Of a DNA stretch of 64,000 bases, positions 48,228-59,689 are shown piece after piece. The translations under genes and the position numbers were made by a program. The notes beneath the pieces are model-generated. The model ran no database searches. It was not told where the DNA came from and worked only from the letters and a program-made list of their open reading frames with translations. The stretch is from Pardosa pseudoannulata (Eukaryota; Arthropoda; Arachnida; Araneae; Lycosidae). Every line of letters starts with the position of its first letter. Positions within the stretch are counted from its first letter, which is position 1. The stretch covers positions 92,020,495-92,084,494 of the forward strand of contig CM063508.1 in assembly GCA_032207245.1 (NCBI GenBank). The letters run 5' to 3'.

Positions 48228-48490
48228 TTTTATCACTTCTTCAGCATTGAGGTACACATACACCTTGAGGCCATCTTCCTTACCTCATCAAATATTTTAT
48301 GACTTCTTCAGCCTTGAGGTACACATACATCTTGAGGCTATCTTCTTTACCTCATCAAATATTTTATGACTTCTTCAGCCTTGAGGTACACATAGACCTT
48401 GAGGCCATCTTCTTTACCTCATCAAATATTTTATGACTTCTTCAGACTTGAGGTACCCATACACCTTGAGGCCATCTTCTTTACATCATC
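48228..48490 (+). repeat. 67-bp minisatellite, four copies
   Basis: Copies register at 48241, 48308, 48375 and 48442 with CTTGAGGTACACATACACCT and TTACCTCATCAAATATTTTA. The other duplicon copies have only one diverged unit, so the expansion is specific to this copy. Confidence 0.95.
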
Positions 48491-48500
48491 AGATCTAAAC

Positions 48501-48863
48501 CGGGTAGCTCAGTCGGCAAACTCCACGCTCTCGGAACTGGAGGGTTGCGGGTTCGGAGCCCGAGTGATTCTAAGATCCGCTGTGTTCGTTAAAGGTGACT
48601 GGGGCACGTAAAATATTTTCGTGGTCCCAATGTCCTCCAAGTTCTCAATCAATACCTCTGGGGGTGGCAGGCGAAGCATATGTGTCTTCTGCTTGGTTCC
48701 TTCCTCTAAATTACTAGGACCCACTTAAGCAAGAAGTAGTACTTTCATCCTTGAGGTCCTCGTTAAAACGAAAGACGAACCCCTTTACCTTAATAGGTAG
48801 CGCATGGCTCAATCGTGCTTGGTTTGACCAAGTGGCATACGACAACAACAACAATAACAATAA
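48501..48863 (+). mobile_element. tRNA-derived SINE (family B), full length
   Basis: A box GGTAGCTCAGTCGGCAAA, B box GGGTTCGGAGCCC, family body, and a (CAACAA)n tail. Target duplication ATCTAAAC at 48493-48500 and 48864-48871. Confidence 0.92.
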
Positions 48864-49250
48864 ATCTAAACTGCTTAATATTTTGAGATTTTTACACATT
48901 TCTAAAAAGATGAATGATCTTGTCTTAAAAAGATATCGATATATTACAGCAAAAAGCTTGGTATCTTTATGAGATCGATTGCTTTTTATCTGATTGGGTT
49001 TTAAGACTGTTTGAATAAAGGAAATATAAATTTTGAAAAATTGACTATTTCTGCAATTAAATTTCTAGCATAATAAATTACTAGCCACTTCGTACCAAGC
49101 ATTCTTTCTAGGTATTTAAGATTTCAAATAAAATGTTCTGTTTGTTTCAGAATTTAAACCAAACTTTAGAGTGTATTATATTAAAAGTTCTAAAAATTTC
49201 AAAAATAAAAGAGTTTGAATGAAAGGTTTTAATATTCTGAGTTCGAAACA

Positions 49251-49859
49251 ATAGGTTTCAATATTAAATTTTGAAACATCTATGATAAAATGTAATGTAC
49301 CACATAACTCTATTAAATTATCCAAATTTTTTTAAACCAAACACGATCTAGATAATTGTTTAGTTACCAATAAAGAGATTAATTCTTTTAGAAAAATACG
49401 AAATTTGATTAAAATGGATTATTCTGATGATAGCAAAAAAATTTCTAAATATTTGATTACTCCCCGATGTTATATGAAAATATTATTTCATTAATATATC
49501 AGTTAAACAGCAATAAAAGGGTAGTAGATATAAGTAAAGCACAAATTAAAGAGATTGGAAACAGACAGTTGTTTCGCAGGTTCAGCTAGTTGAATTATCA
49601 ATGCGAGAAATTCAATAGATTATCTATATTTCTCCCACACCTGTTTTTGTTCAATTTTGTATATTTAGGAGTTACTTTGATTTTGCAGCTATTAGTACAT
49701 TCTCTCACTCCTTTTATATCAAAATCAGTTGATTTGCTTACTTTACTCATATACATGCAATTTTGTCGCCCATAGACTGACGGAGAGAGGAAGTTGAATT
49801 ATATGAATACAAAAGGAACAATAAATTCTTCATACGTGATGATATGGTATGGGTGAGTC
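49251..49859. other. intergenic sequence
   Basis: AT-rich, no gene recognised. Confidence 0.45.
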
Positions 49860-51190
49860 CTTCAAGCCTTTAAAAACTGGACCAATACTTTTTGTTGTTG
49901 TTGTAACTTATCTTCAATGGCCTGACGGTGTCCGACCAGATCCATAAATCCTTTGACAAGTAAAAAGACGTAAATAAGGAGGGGAGAAGTGTAAATTTCC
50001 TCCCAAAGAAGTCCCAAGCAACTTAAAATATGTTGAGCTAAATCCTGATGTTGGCGGCATTTTGAGCAAAGAGGGTAGGATTTTATATCCTGAAAAAAGT
50101 AAGATATTTTGAATGTCCACAAGCAAGGCATGAAAGGCAAGTATTGGTTTTTTTGTCGCATGCAACAACCAACGTGTGTCCCGGCTTACCAGCCCTATAC
50201 CAATCGTGAGTAGGGGGCACTAGTCAAGTCCTATTAATGATTTTCATTTGAGAGAAAAGTTGCAGGTAGGTAAGGTCATCAGATGCAGAAGATGACAGGT
50301 TGCAACCAACCTTTGCCAGACAGTAAGCCTTCTCGTTACCAGACAGATCCACATGGGATGGAATCCACTGGAAATGAATATCGTGTTGAAGTGTGATGCG
50401 TTTCAACTTGTGAAGGATGGATACACTTGTCTTATCACCAGTATGGATACAATTATTAAGATATTCCATTAAATTTCGACTATTAGTAGAAATCCAGAGA
50501 TTTTTATAATCATTTTCTTTCAGAATGACATCAATTATCTCATCCACTGCTAGTAATTCACTTCTAAAAACGGAACAGAATTCTCGGTTACGTTAACTTA
50601 GTGTAAAAGTCCCTTGAGGAGTTTCGATATAAATGCCCCTACCTGCAAGATTGTCAGTTTTACTTACATACAATTTAATGTCACTTCTTGGAATATTATT
50701 AATGATTTCGAAGGATAATTGTCTAAGATGATCCAGTAAACTATTATTTTTATTGATGGAGGAAGATAGGTTGAAATAAAAATGAACTCTGGAAAAATCC
50801 TCTGTTAGAATTGTCATGCAGGAATGAAGAAATGTTGTTCAACATTTTTAGCAAAAGCATTTTGAGATAACGTCTGACTAAAAGGGCTATTTTTCTTGAA
50901 TCTTTGGTGGTTTTTTTCAGTTATAAAGGTAGTTTGAGGTATTGTTTTGAGATCTATAGTTGTAAAGTTTGCTTAAGTATTTTGTAAAGCTGAATTGTCT
51001 TTGAACGTGAAGGGGCTCTAAATCAGCCTCGAAAAGGACTATGAAGGGCAACTCCTCTTCAGACCTGTAATTATCGGAGAAGCACTCAGATGTACTTGGT
51101 CTAATTTTTTTAAGTTGGACATTGAGGCACAGCAATAGACTGGAAAGCCATATTCAAGAATAGGTCTGATGAGTGAAAGTATGTACTTTT
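49860..51190 (-). pseudogene. 5'-truncated non-LTR retrotransposon with RNase H domain
   Basis: On the minus strand, the end of a reverse transcriptase (RPILEYGFPVYCCASMSNL then LKKLDQVHLSASPIITG) precedes FEADLEPLHVQRQ. An RNase H domain follows (IKLYVSKTDNLAGRGIYIE, SELLAVDEIIDV, FQWIPSHVDLSGNEKAYCLA), then a Cys/His motif (CSKCRQHQDLAQHILSC). These are the I/Jockey-type ORF2 landmarks in order. In RNase H the catalytic Asp positions read YVS and STN instead of YTD and SDS, so the activity is lost. Several frameshifts are present, and no ORF1 or RT core is visible. It is absent from the paired duplicon, so it inserted after the duplication or was lost there. Confidence 0.85.
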
Positions 51191-51614
51191 TTTAAAAAGT
51201 TAAACATACATTAAAGCTTTAAAATTATTATTTTAATACATGCAGACCAGAAGAAATACATGAATTTTCTCGTCTATTCTAAAGATAACACGTTGATGAA
51301 TGGATTAAATAACTTACTTCTGGGTTTGTCTATTGGTAAAATTTATACACCTAACACAGTAAATTAAATACTTCTAGACTAAAAAAATAGATACCACTTA
51401 TTAAAAAGAAACTCTTTTATCTACTTTTAATCAATAATGCAAACTGCAATTCTGCAATATAAAGCAAAAAATACAGGGAGCTCTTAATGTGCAACTAAGT
51501 AAATGTAGTTACGAATCACGATATATTTGAACAATTACTCTTTATTTGTACTCTAAAAACTGAAGTCTGCCTGAGATATATTCACAAATCCTGAGATATA
51601 TTCACAATACAAGA
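51191..51614. other. intergenic sequence
   Basis: No gene recognised. Confidence 0.4.
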
Positions 51615-52395
51615 AAAAAACATGAGTAGAGAGTGGCCGATAGATTTACAGAAGGATTGGGAATCTCCATCTAGCAGCTGATTTAGAGTGACCTCAATTT
51701 CAGGAGATGCTTAACCTGCGACTTCAGCCAACCATTTACGCCTTTGCAGTTGCTTTAAGTCCTGCAAAATTTGCACATTCTAAAATTACAATAATTGAAA
51801 TTATCTTTAAGCCTCCATTCTTTATCTGTTCTTCATATGTTTCTTCATACATTCTTCGTAACACAAAACATGAGCAGAGAGTGGCTGATAGATTTACAGA
51901 CGGAATGGTGATCTCCATCTAGCAGCTGATTTAGAGGGACCACAATTTCAGGGGAGGCTTGACCTGCGACTTCAGTCAACCATTCACGCCTTTACAGTTG
52001 CTTTAAGTCCTATAAATTTTGCACATGGTAAAATTACAATAATTGAAATTATCTTTAGCCCTTCTGTTCTTTATTTATTCTTCACATGTTTCTTCATACA
52101 TTTTTCGTAACATGATGTCTTCATACATTCTTTGTAACACAAAAGATGAGAAGAGAGTTTCTTATAGATTTACAGAAGGAATGGTGATCTTCACCTAGCA
52201 GCTGATTTATAGTGACCTCAATTTCATGTTTAACGTGTGACTTGAGCCAACCATTCACGCCCATACAGTTGCTTCAAGTCTTACAAACTTTGCTCATGCT
52301 AAAATTACAATAATTGAAATTATCCCTTCCATTCTTTATTTATTTTCATATGTTTCTTCATACATTCTCCTTAACATATGTACAATTTGTCAGAT
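51615..52395 (+). repeat. 250-275-bp tandem repeat, three diverged copies
   Basis: Units begin near 51621, 51869 and 52145 with ATGAG(T/C)AGAGAGTGGC. They share AGCAGCTGATTTAGAGTGAC and AAAATTACAATAATTGAAAT. Non-coding. Confidence 0.88.
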
Positions 52396-52585
52396 AGAAA
52401 TGACATTTTGCAAGCTGGACTGACAATGTAAAGATATAGTTTTTACGATGCATTCATACCAATTAACTCTTTATATTCACTGCATATTAATGAGGATGAT
52501 ACACTGCGCATTGTATTCGTATATCTGAAACAACTCGTAGCTTGAATATCCCCTAAATCTAACTAATAGTCAACAAATATTATTA

Positions 52586-53395
52586 CAGTAGAACCTCTTT
52601 TTAACGACCCCATGATAAGACGACCCCTCCGTTAGAACGACCATCTTAAAAAGTCCCAATTATTTTATCATAGGAATAATGTTAATTTTGAATCATTACA
52701 ACGACCCTAAGCGTATTATTTTTCGTTAGAACGACCGCCAATTTTAGTCCGCAGAACTAATGAGCAAGTGGGCTATTTCAAAATTATTGTACTGGGGTTC
52801 AGCTTCAAAAAACCTGCATTCCTCTCTTTTTGCTTAAAGGAGGGGAGAGGCCTTACAAAAACGGAAGAACTAAATCTTCAATTATCTTTTGATGAGTTTT
52901 TTTTGCGGCAGACGAAACTTTACAGTGCTGCGGAGTAAAGTTAAATGAGGACGATTCCGAGGACGATTATGAGGACGATTCTGGTAATACGGAAAATAAG
53001 CCCGTATTACCGGAAATGAAGAAATCTGCAATTCCGACGACGTAGAAGAAATCGTCCAAGCTTTTGAAAAAGGGAATGAAAAAGAAGCCTTGAATGGAAT
53101 CAATACCTTGCATCAATATTTTGAAGAACAATTTAATTTTGAAGATTTCCTTCAAAATCTAATGGATATGGAATCAGTGATAATGAAATATTCCCAAATG
53201 GGCTTGAAACAGGCGTGAATCAAATATTTGTTTTCAAAAATTCAGTAATGGAAATACAGATAAATAGAAGTGTTCTCTAGGTATGTACTGTTGCATCATT
53301 TCTTTGCTCAATTTTTTTTTTATTATTTTTTCATTTCGTTACAACAACCATATGATGTTGGTCCCGCAGGGGGTCGTTATACCAAGATTCTACTC
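52586..53395 (+). mobile_element. internally deleted Tigger/pogo-type DNA transposon
   Basis: The left end CAGTAGAACCTCTTTTTAAC and the right end, ending GATTCTACTC, are inverted. In both, AACGACC is reached about 18-24 bp in. TA flanks both sides (52584-52585 and 53396-53397). It is 810 bp and keeps the 3' end of the transposase gene. Absent from the paired duplicon. Confidence 0.85.
52930..53218 (+). pseudogene. Tigger-type transposase C-terminal remnant
   Basis: Acidic DDSEDDYEDDSG leads, after a frameshift near 53020, into DDVEEIVQAFEKGNEKEAL and INTLHQYFEEQFNFEDFLQN, ending at a TGA. This matches the C-terminal tail of Tigger/pogo transposases. The DDE core is gone. Confidence 0.65.
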
Positions 53396-53409
53396 TATTT
53401 TGAATTAGA

Positions 53410-53953
53410 GTTGTTTACATTTGTAATCTGCAGATTTGTTATGCAATATTCTGAATGAAATATTGCTCTCTCTGTGCATGAGTAGTAATTAGAACACAAC
53501 GCATTGTTCTTGAGAGCTAATTCCTTGCTGGTATACGCACATATTTTATAACACAAGTGAATTGAGATTGGTAAATGAAAAGTGAATCTGCTTTGTTATC
53601 TATTGATATATGCTAATGTAATAATACGGAATTCGGATGCTTCATAATTACTATAAGTGCCACCAGATCAATATAATAGACATTACATTAACGGAAAAAA
53701 GAAGCTTAAAATGACAAAGTGTAATGTTTGTGCTGTGAGCGTGTACCTAGGTCCATTAGTGTACATTACTATATAAAGTAATAAAATTTGAAAATGATTC
53801 ATTGTTATGAAATTGAAAGAAAATTTCTTGGAAATTGATAATATCAATAAATGACGTTTCACAACAGTTTACCTCATTGGTGTTTCAATGCAAAAGGATT
53901 ATTTCAGTGGTGCATTAGTTGTTGTCGGTTTGAAGTATTATGGTGGATAAAGA
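53410..53953 (+). promoter_or_regulatory. conserved upstream region of receptor gene 2
   Basis: It aligns with 62240-62774 upstream of receptor gene 3. Shared blocks include TCTGTGCATGAGTAGTAATT, AACACAAGTGAAT and GTTGATAATATCAATAAATG. Conservation over about 500 bp could reflect promoter function or only duplication. No TATA box stands out. Confidence 0.5.
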
Positions 53954-55090
53954 ATGAGAAAAAGCAGCACAGAACGAATCTCCAAAAATTCCATCAAAGA
54001 AAATTCGTATTCGCATATATTTTGTCTCTTTACCATTTGTGGAATATTTAAAGGGTTGAAGGTAAAATATAATGGAAGATCAAGAATTTTGTTATATTTT
54101 TCTTCAAACTTTTCCAACATAGCTTTCAACTTGATGGTATTCAGTTTTCAAATGACTTCAATTTTATCTTACATGCAGCAGATGAAGAAACAACATTTTC
54201 GAACATCGCTAGTCTATGCCGCCATGAATGTAGTATATTTTTGCAGCCGTCTATATTTATGCAGTCACCTGAAGGAATTTGCTTCTATCGTGAGAAAATT
54301 ATATTCTACTGTTCCTGACAAATTTAAAAACATTCAAACTCCAATATGGCTAATTTCTTGGAGTTTTTTAACGGCGGGTTTTTGTGTCGTATTATGCATT
54401 CTTACTTTTATTTTTCCTGTTGTAAATGAGGAATATTATCGATCCCTTATATTTCAGAGTGAAATAAAAAGTTTAGCTTTCAGATACACTGTTAGTTTAG
54501 TGCATTCTATTATCAATCGCTTGTTTCTTATGCATTTCTATGTATTCGCTATTTATTATGTGAAACTGTGCTGGGATATTCAGAAACTAGTTCAAAGTTT
54601 TTATCCTTTGATAAAGCATCACAGAAATTATGATCAGTTGTCGAATATCTACTGTGAAATAAAGGGTTTAGTGAATTTCATTGATTCGAAATTAGGAGTT
54701 CCTGTGTTTTTTTGTTTCGCATATAACGCTCTACATGTGTATTATGCAGTAACAAGTATTTTATATTCTGATCACATGTCAATTTTCAGGAAATACGGAA
54801 ATAATTTCATCCATTATTCCCTTAGTATCGTCGCACTTGCAGTAATGGGATTTGCTTCGTCTCTTGTCTCAGATGCATCTGCAAAATTGAAACTGGAAGC
54901 CAGAAAGCTGACGGAAAACAACGTGAAAAACACATGTTCTTATTTCAGGTTCATTCAGGTCGTAGATGACGATATATATTTGACGATGTGTGGAATTGCA
55001 CGGCTGGACAGAGCTTTCATTTTAGGGACATTTGGAACTATTTTAACGTATTCGCTCTTATTGGATAGCTTAGTTACAAGTAGAAAGTAA
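53954..55090 (+). CDS. gustatory-receptor-like seven-transmembrane protein 2
   Basis: Single-exon ORF of 378 residues, an intact receptor of the arthropod gustatory receptor family. The ligand is unknown. The start is fixed by an in-frame TAA two codons upstream (TAA AGA ATG), which gene 3 also has. Hydrophobic segments lie at about 46-73, 84-104, 131-156, 182-206, 247-272, 286-306 and 353-373. The last holds GTILTYSLLLDS, the C-terminal signature. The N-terminus is short and basic. Protein identity to gene 3 is about 73% by hand count, with one single-residue indel near 191. Both frames are free of stops, suggesting selection to keep them. C346 replaces a Trp found here in genes 1 and 3. Confidence 0.82.
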   Translation: MRKSSTERISKNSIKENSYSHIFCLFTICGIFKGLKVKYNGRSRILLYFSSNFSNIAFNLMVFSFQMTSILSYMQQMKKQHFRTSLVYAAMNVVYFCSRLYLCSHLKEFASIVRKLYSTVPDKFKNIQTPIWLISWSFLTAGFCVVLCILTFIFPVVNEEYYRSLIFQSEIKSLAFRYTVSLVHSIINRLFLMHFYVFAIYYVKLCWDIQKLVQSFYPLIKHHRNYDQLSNIYCEIKGLVNFIDSKLGVPVFFCFAYNALHVYYAVTSILYSDHMSIFRKYGNNFIHYSLSIVALAVMGFASSLVSDASAKLKLEARKLTENNVKNTCSYFRFIQVVDDDIYLTMCGIARLDRAFILGTFGTILTYSLLLDSLVTSRK

Positions 55091-55149
55091 TACATGTCTT
55101 TATAACTGTACTTTTTCACTTTATAAAATTGCAGATTTTTTGAGAAGAT

Positions 55150-55440
55150 AGGAAATACTGGCTGTTATTGTTAGTTGCTCTTTCAGTGTATCAACATTTG
55201 TAATAATTGGCGTTGCTTTGTCACTTTTCCGAGAAGAATCTACACAATTGGATACTAAATCCATGAAATTATTGAAAATAAAAAGTTAAAATACATGTTC
55301 TTGTTTCAAATGAATCACTGTCGTTGATAGAGCCATCTATATAACTCTGTGAATAATTGCAATGCTGAACTGAATTATACATTCTGTAACTTTGAAACTA
55401 TTTTAACCTATTATCTTTTATTTAATAGAATATTGTAAAA
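55150..55440 (+). pseudogene. decayed 3' end of a receptor gene
   Basis: It aligns with the end of receptor gene 2. CGTTGCTTTGTCACTTTTCC matches the ATGGGATTTGCTTCGTC region, followed by ACATGTTCTTGTTTC, ATCTATATAACTCTGTG and GAAACTATTTTAACCTATTA near the end. Frameshifts and stops throughout. The same kind of sequence begins after gene 3 at 63940. Confidence 0.75.
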
Positions 55441-56275
55441 ATAATGTTATGTTGACCTAGTATTTGAGAAAGAAGAAATTAAAACTCATTAAAAACAAAT
55501 GGACAAATATGTCTTGATTAAATGATTTTATATATAAGATGCCTAAAGAATACAACTGGAATACAACTTATCATTTGTAGATATCGAAGACTTCTCTCGA
55601 CTCGGTGTCAGCCGTAAAAAAATGGGATTGATTTTCCTTTTTCTCCTGTCACTCCAAAAAATGTCTATCTCGCAAGCAGAGGATACCAGCAGCGTTTACC
55701 CTCTTCTCTCCTCTGGTAACAACCTTGTTCTCTAAAAAAATCAGACTGCCTCAAGGAGAAAAAACAGGGGTCCACTGCCGAACGGTTTGGCCAGAATCCC
55801 GAAAAAATAACGGGCCCTATCTTCGCAAGGTCGCGCCCTCATCACTGAGTTGGGTAAGTAAGGAACGACAGAGAGACAGTCGGAGTTGGAGTCGAGGAGA
55901 AGGAGTGACCTGGTCGAGTGAAGAACCCGTGGCACTTGAGCTCCCTCAATTTATTAAACACCGAGTAGGGTGTCTTGCCTATGTTAAACTTCGAGTAGGA
56001 AGTCTTGTCTATGCCACTTCTTCACAGTTGTGTAACTATTTGTCTTTGTGCTTAAATGTTTTCTGTGTTGTTACGTCATTAAATGTTTGTTATTGTTAAT
56101 TTAGTCTGTCATCGAATTTGTCTAACGATACCCCTAGACACCGAACCCTACATTTATATGCATATATATATATATATTATAGTATGTATTTAGTTCTAAT
56201 ATGTATATAATATGTATTTAGCGGTGGCCACTTTAATCTATAAGAATGTAAATGTGGACTCACCTACGTACTGAT
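55441..56275. other. intergenic sequence including an LTR-like block
   Basis: 55578-56152 begins TGTAG and ends CTACA and is GC-richer than its flanks, which would suit a solo LTR. No target duplication was found. The 124-codon ORF at 55725 lies inside it and has no motif. Confidence 0.35.
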
Positions 56276-57512
56276 CAGTGGTGTGAGGTAGGTTTTTATG
56301 CAGGGTGTATAGATAACATGGATTTTCCAATAAATCTTTAATTATTGAGACATCTGAGTTCTTCATTCTTAAACGGGTTATTTATTATGAATATAAATTT
56401 AAAGATTACAATAAATAAAATATTTACCTATGAGTAGTCGAGTTATAACTATAAAAATAGCTAAACTTATGAGAATTCTATTAGCACTGAAGACTTTTGT
56501 TGTATGGTGTCATATCGGCGTCGAAAGAGCAACGCTTGGGACTTCCACGAAAAACTTAAATGTTCAGCAAACGTAGCACCACATGGCGCCCGCCGCTGCG
56601 GTGCCTCATTTGTATGCTCATTGGTGCCAACAAACCGAACGTCTATTCCACGTGCAGAGGATTTCATTGCACGCTGGCACAATAGAACGAACTGTTTCTT
56701 GTTCGGTCAGTGGATTAAATTATATTTATTAATTGTATTTAACATTTAGAAATTATATATTCGGAGAAAAACATCTTGATAATATTTAAAAACAAAACCA
56801 GGGATATGGGGTTACAGATATAACTTATATACTGTCTGTAAGACACAATGAATGGTAAAATTTAGACTGTTTTGTTAAAATTCGTTTCTTTAATACAAAA
56901 CAACATTGTTTTTCAGCGAAATATTTCAATAAATATAATACATCACAAATTACTTTACCACACTAAAACATTTCACTTTATATTGATGAAATACTTCATT
57001 TATATTTCCATGAAAACAAAATCTTACAATATATAAATTTAAAAATTAATAGTCTGCAAAATCGTATGGCCAGTTAATCCGTTAAAAAACCAAAAGCGCT
57101 TCAGCACATAAGTCCCTGCTCTAATACAACGCTTAATAAACCGTACCTTCAGAAGATTCTGAAGGCCAAGTGCAGGAAAAATAGCTGCACTTGCACCAGT
57201 GCTATAGTATGCTGTTCTTCTCCAGTAGCCCATACATATAAAGCATGATTTTCAATTTAGTGCGCAGTGCGTATACATCAGAACTTCCTATGTTCGTTTG
57301 CTTTTGAACGCGCTACGTAGTGCAGCACCTAGTACCGCACGCACTGTGGGAATACAAGCAAGCAAATCAACATAATATTTGAATATATTATAAATAATAT
57401 TTATTATATACCATATAAAGGTAGGTAGACATAGGTGCAGAAAAATATTGTCCCTCATAATTTTGACAGGGTGTACAATGCACACTTTGCACATATGGAC
57501 CGCACGCCACTG
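56276..57512. mobile_element. hAT transposon with 8-bp target duplication
   Basis: Termini are CAGTGGTGTGAGGT at 56276 and ACCGCACGCCACTG ending at 57512. They are flanked by the 8-bp duplication GTACTGAT (56268-56275 and 57513-57520). It is 1237 bp with no recognisable transposase. Short GC-richer ORFs at 56467-56749 and 57039-57233 have no motif I know, so it is probably non-autonomous. Confidence 0.88.
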
Positions 57513-57934
57513 GTACTGATGGTTTATGAACACAGTACGATTTAGGCTTGGAGGACATACATCAAAAAGAGGTGATGAGCTAGTTTTGAGTCTCTGGAAT
57601 CTCCAACCATGGGAGATACTAAGATAGAATTCTGCAAATACATATAATCGTAGAAAACATACATACCTTGAGAACTCTACAATTAGGCTATTATTATATA
57701 CTGGATTGTTTTACGAACGAGGTGAGATACTTTCAGAGTCCTTGTAAAGCACTATGTTATTATAAAAACTAAAGTATATGATTGTGGTTGGTCATGGGAC
57801 TAAAATATTAAAAATTTATTGTTGAAAATTAAGGAATTTAAAAGATTTTATTTGAAAAATTTCTAGATTAGCAGATATGTTTTACAGATTCAGCTTTGAG
57901 ATACACATATGTTGATCTCTCTTCTTTGTTGTTG

Positions 57935-58110
57935 AGCCGAACGATGGACGAATGGTAAGGGCTATGACCTTCGGAACTGGAGTTCGTGGGTTCGAATCCC
58001 ACTCTGGCATGGATGTTCGTAGCCGTTCGAAATCGGCTTTAAGCAGTAGGTCCCGGTCTCATTAGCCCTCGTGTTGCAAAATAGTAGACCCTAGAGCTCC
58101 AAAACCAAAC
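57935..58110 (+). mobile_element. tRNA-derived SINE (family A), inserted in a SINE B tail
   Basis: A box GGACGAATGGTAAGG, B box GGGTTCGAATCCC, full body and AAACCAAAC tail. The 11-bp target duplication CTTTGTTGTTG (57924-57934 and 58111-58121) is the TTG-repeat tail of the adjoining minus-strand SINE B. Confidence 0.92.
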
Positions 58111-58121
58111 CTTTGTTGTTG

Positions 58122-58476
58122 TTGACTTATGCCACTTGGTGAAACCAAGCACGATTGATCAGGGGGATACTCATTTTAAGGCAAAGGGGTGCGCTTTTCG
58201 TTTATAACGAGCACCACAAGGGTGAAAGTACGACTTATGCTCAAGTGGGTACTCGTAGTTTTGAAGCAGGGACCAAGCAGAAGACCCGTAGGCTTGGCCT
58301 TCCACCCCCATAGGTATTGATTGAGAACTTGGAGGACATTGTGACTACGAACATATTTTGTGTGTACCAGTCACCTTTAATGAACACGGCGGATCTTAGG
58401 TCGGCTCGGGTTCCGAACCCGCAACCACTCAGTTACGAGATCGTTGCCTTTATTGACTGAGCTGCCGAGGCACATC
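58122..58476 (-). mobile_element. tRNA-derived SINE (family B)
   Basis: Minus-strand head with GGCAGCTCAGTCAATAAAGG and GCGGGTTCGGAACCC, then the family body, ending in the TTG tail now split by SINE A. A TCTCTCCTTT-like target duplication spans the nested pair. Confidence 0.9.
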
Positions 58477-59689
58477 CTCTCTCCTTTACCTCATCAAACC
58501 TAAATCGCCTAATATTTTGAGATTCTACAAGGAATTACCACCATCTAAAGGAAGATTTTAAGGGTATAATTCAAAAATCATAAAAATCTACAACTTCTTC
58601 ACAGGAAATTGGAGGATAACTTTTCACTTGAAAATAATATTTTCGGGGGAATTCCCATTTTTTTAAATTTTCGTCTACAAATCGGCTCGACTATAATTTA
58701 ACAATTTTAATTTTATTTAAAAATTTATTAAATAGTACTTTCTCATTCCACATTTTTATCGTTCGATTGTGTAGTCAACTATAATATAAATTATCAACAA
58801 AAAAATTTAAAGTAGTAAATAAATCAATGATTTTTTTAATTATATTTAAAATTTATTATTAAAGAAAAATTCTACTCTTTTTTAATTGGTAGCATTATCT
58901 TACTAATCATTTTAATGCAGAACATTATCCTCAATATATTTTTTAAATTGAGGCGTTATTTTGAATGGAATTTCACCCCTGTTCTTTATGAATAAAAAAC
59001 ACCGTGCTTCAAAAGAAAAAAAAAGATTGGAATTCTCCAAAATGGTATTAAAATTTTCAGACTCCAATAAATCTACTTTTAGGGCACAATTCGAATCACT
59101 TCGTTGCGTTGTTAACTTCTCAGATTTTACACGTTTGCATTTTGTTATTAATCACCTGATTATCAGATATCAGTTGAATCGTTTTTTTTTAAATATGACT
59201 ATTTTTTTTACTGTTTAAGAACGGCAAATAATACGACGAGAAGGTAAAAAAAATTGTGCTTATGGTGTGAAATATAAAATACCGTGGATAGAGAGTACGT
59301 TAAGTTGTATTTATAGAACAATATTTTAGAACACTTACACTTTCGAGAGATTAAATATTTATAAGGTACCTGTAACATTTCATTTTTTCCATAATTAATA
59401 AAATTTTGAATTTATAAATATTTTAGTAAAGTTATATTCTTTTAAAATCTATAGTATGTAAATCAGAAATTTAAAAACAAATCTGAACTCACTGTGATAT
59501 TCTAGAGATTTAAATGACATATTGTTCCTTTTAGTTGTTTCTGTACAGAAAATATTACAATTATTTCATTCCTGTTAAATACATACATCACACTAGCATA
59601 TGAATAGTATCAGAGATAAAAATATCATTATTTTTTTATGTTATCTTTTGAAACACCATGATTTTATTATTATCCTTATAAACTGGCAT

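Larger units (their letters stand above)
46700..49250 (+). repeat. segmental duplicon, copy 1
   Basis: 46910-48040 aligns with 58545-59690, and 48050-49250 with 60440-61595. 48050-48260 also aligns with 57680-57920. 46730-46780 aligns with 57565-57610. Copy 1 carries its own insertions (the 67-bp minisatellite and a plus-strand SINE B). This block lies upstream of receptor gene 2, as the paired block does for gene 3. The ORFs at 47253 and 58961 share a short conserved peptide but no known motif. Confidence 0.75.

Noticed and set aside
48228..48490. CRISPR-like regular repeats
   Set aside because: Contiguous 67-bp tandem units without unique spacers, in a eukaryotic genome.
55725..56099. 124-codon Arg/Ser-rich ORF
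   Set aside because: No domain; it lies in a GC-rich LTR-like block and starts without coding context.
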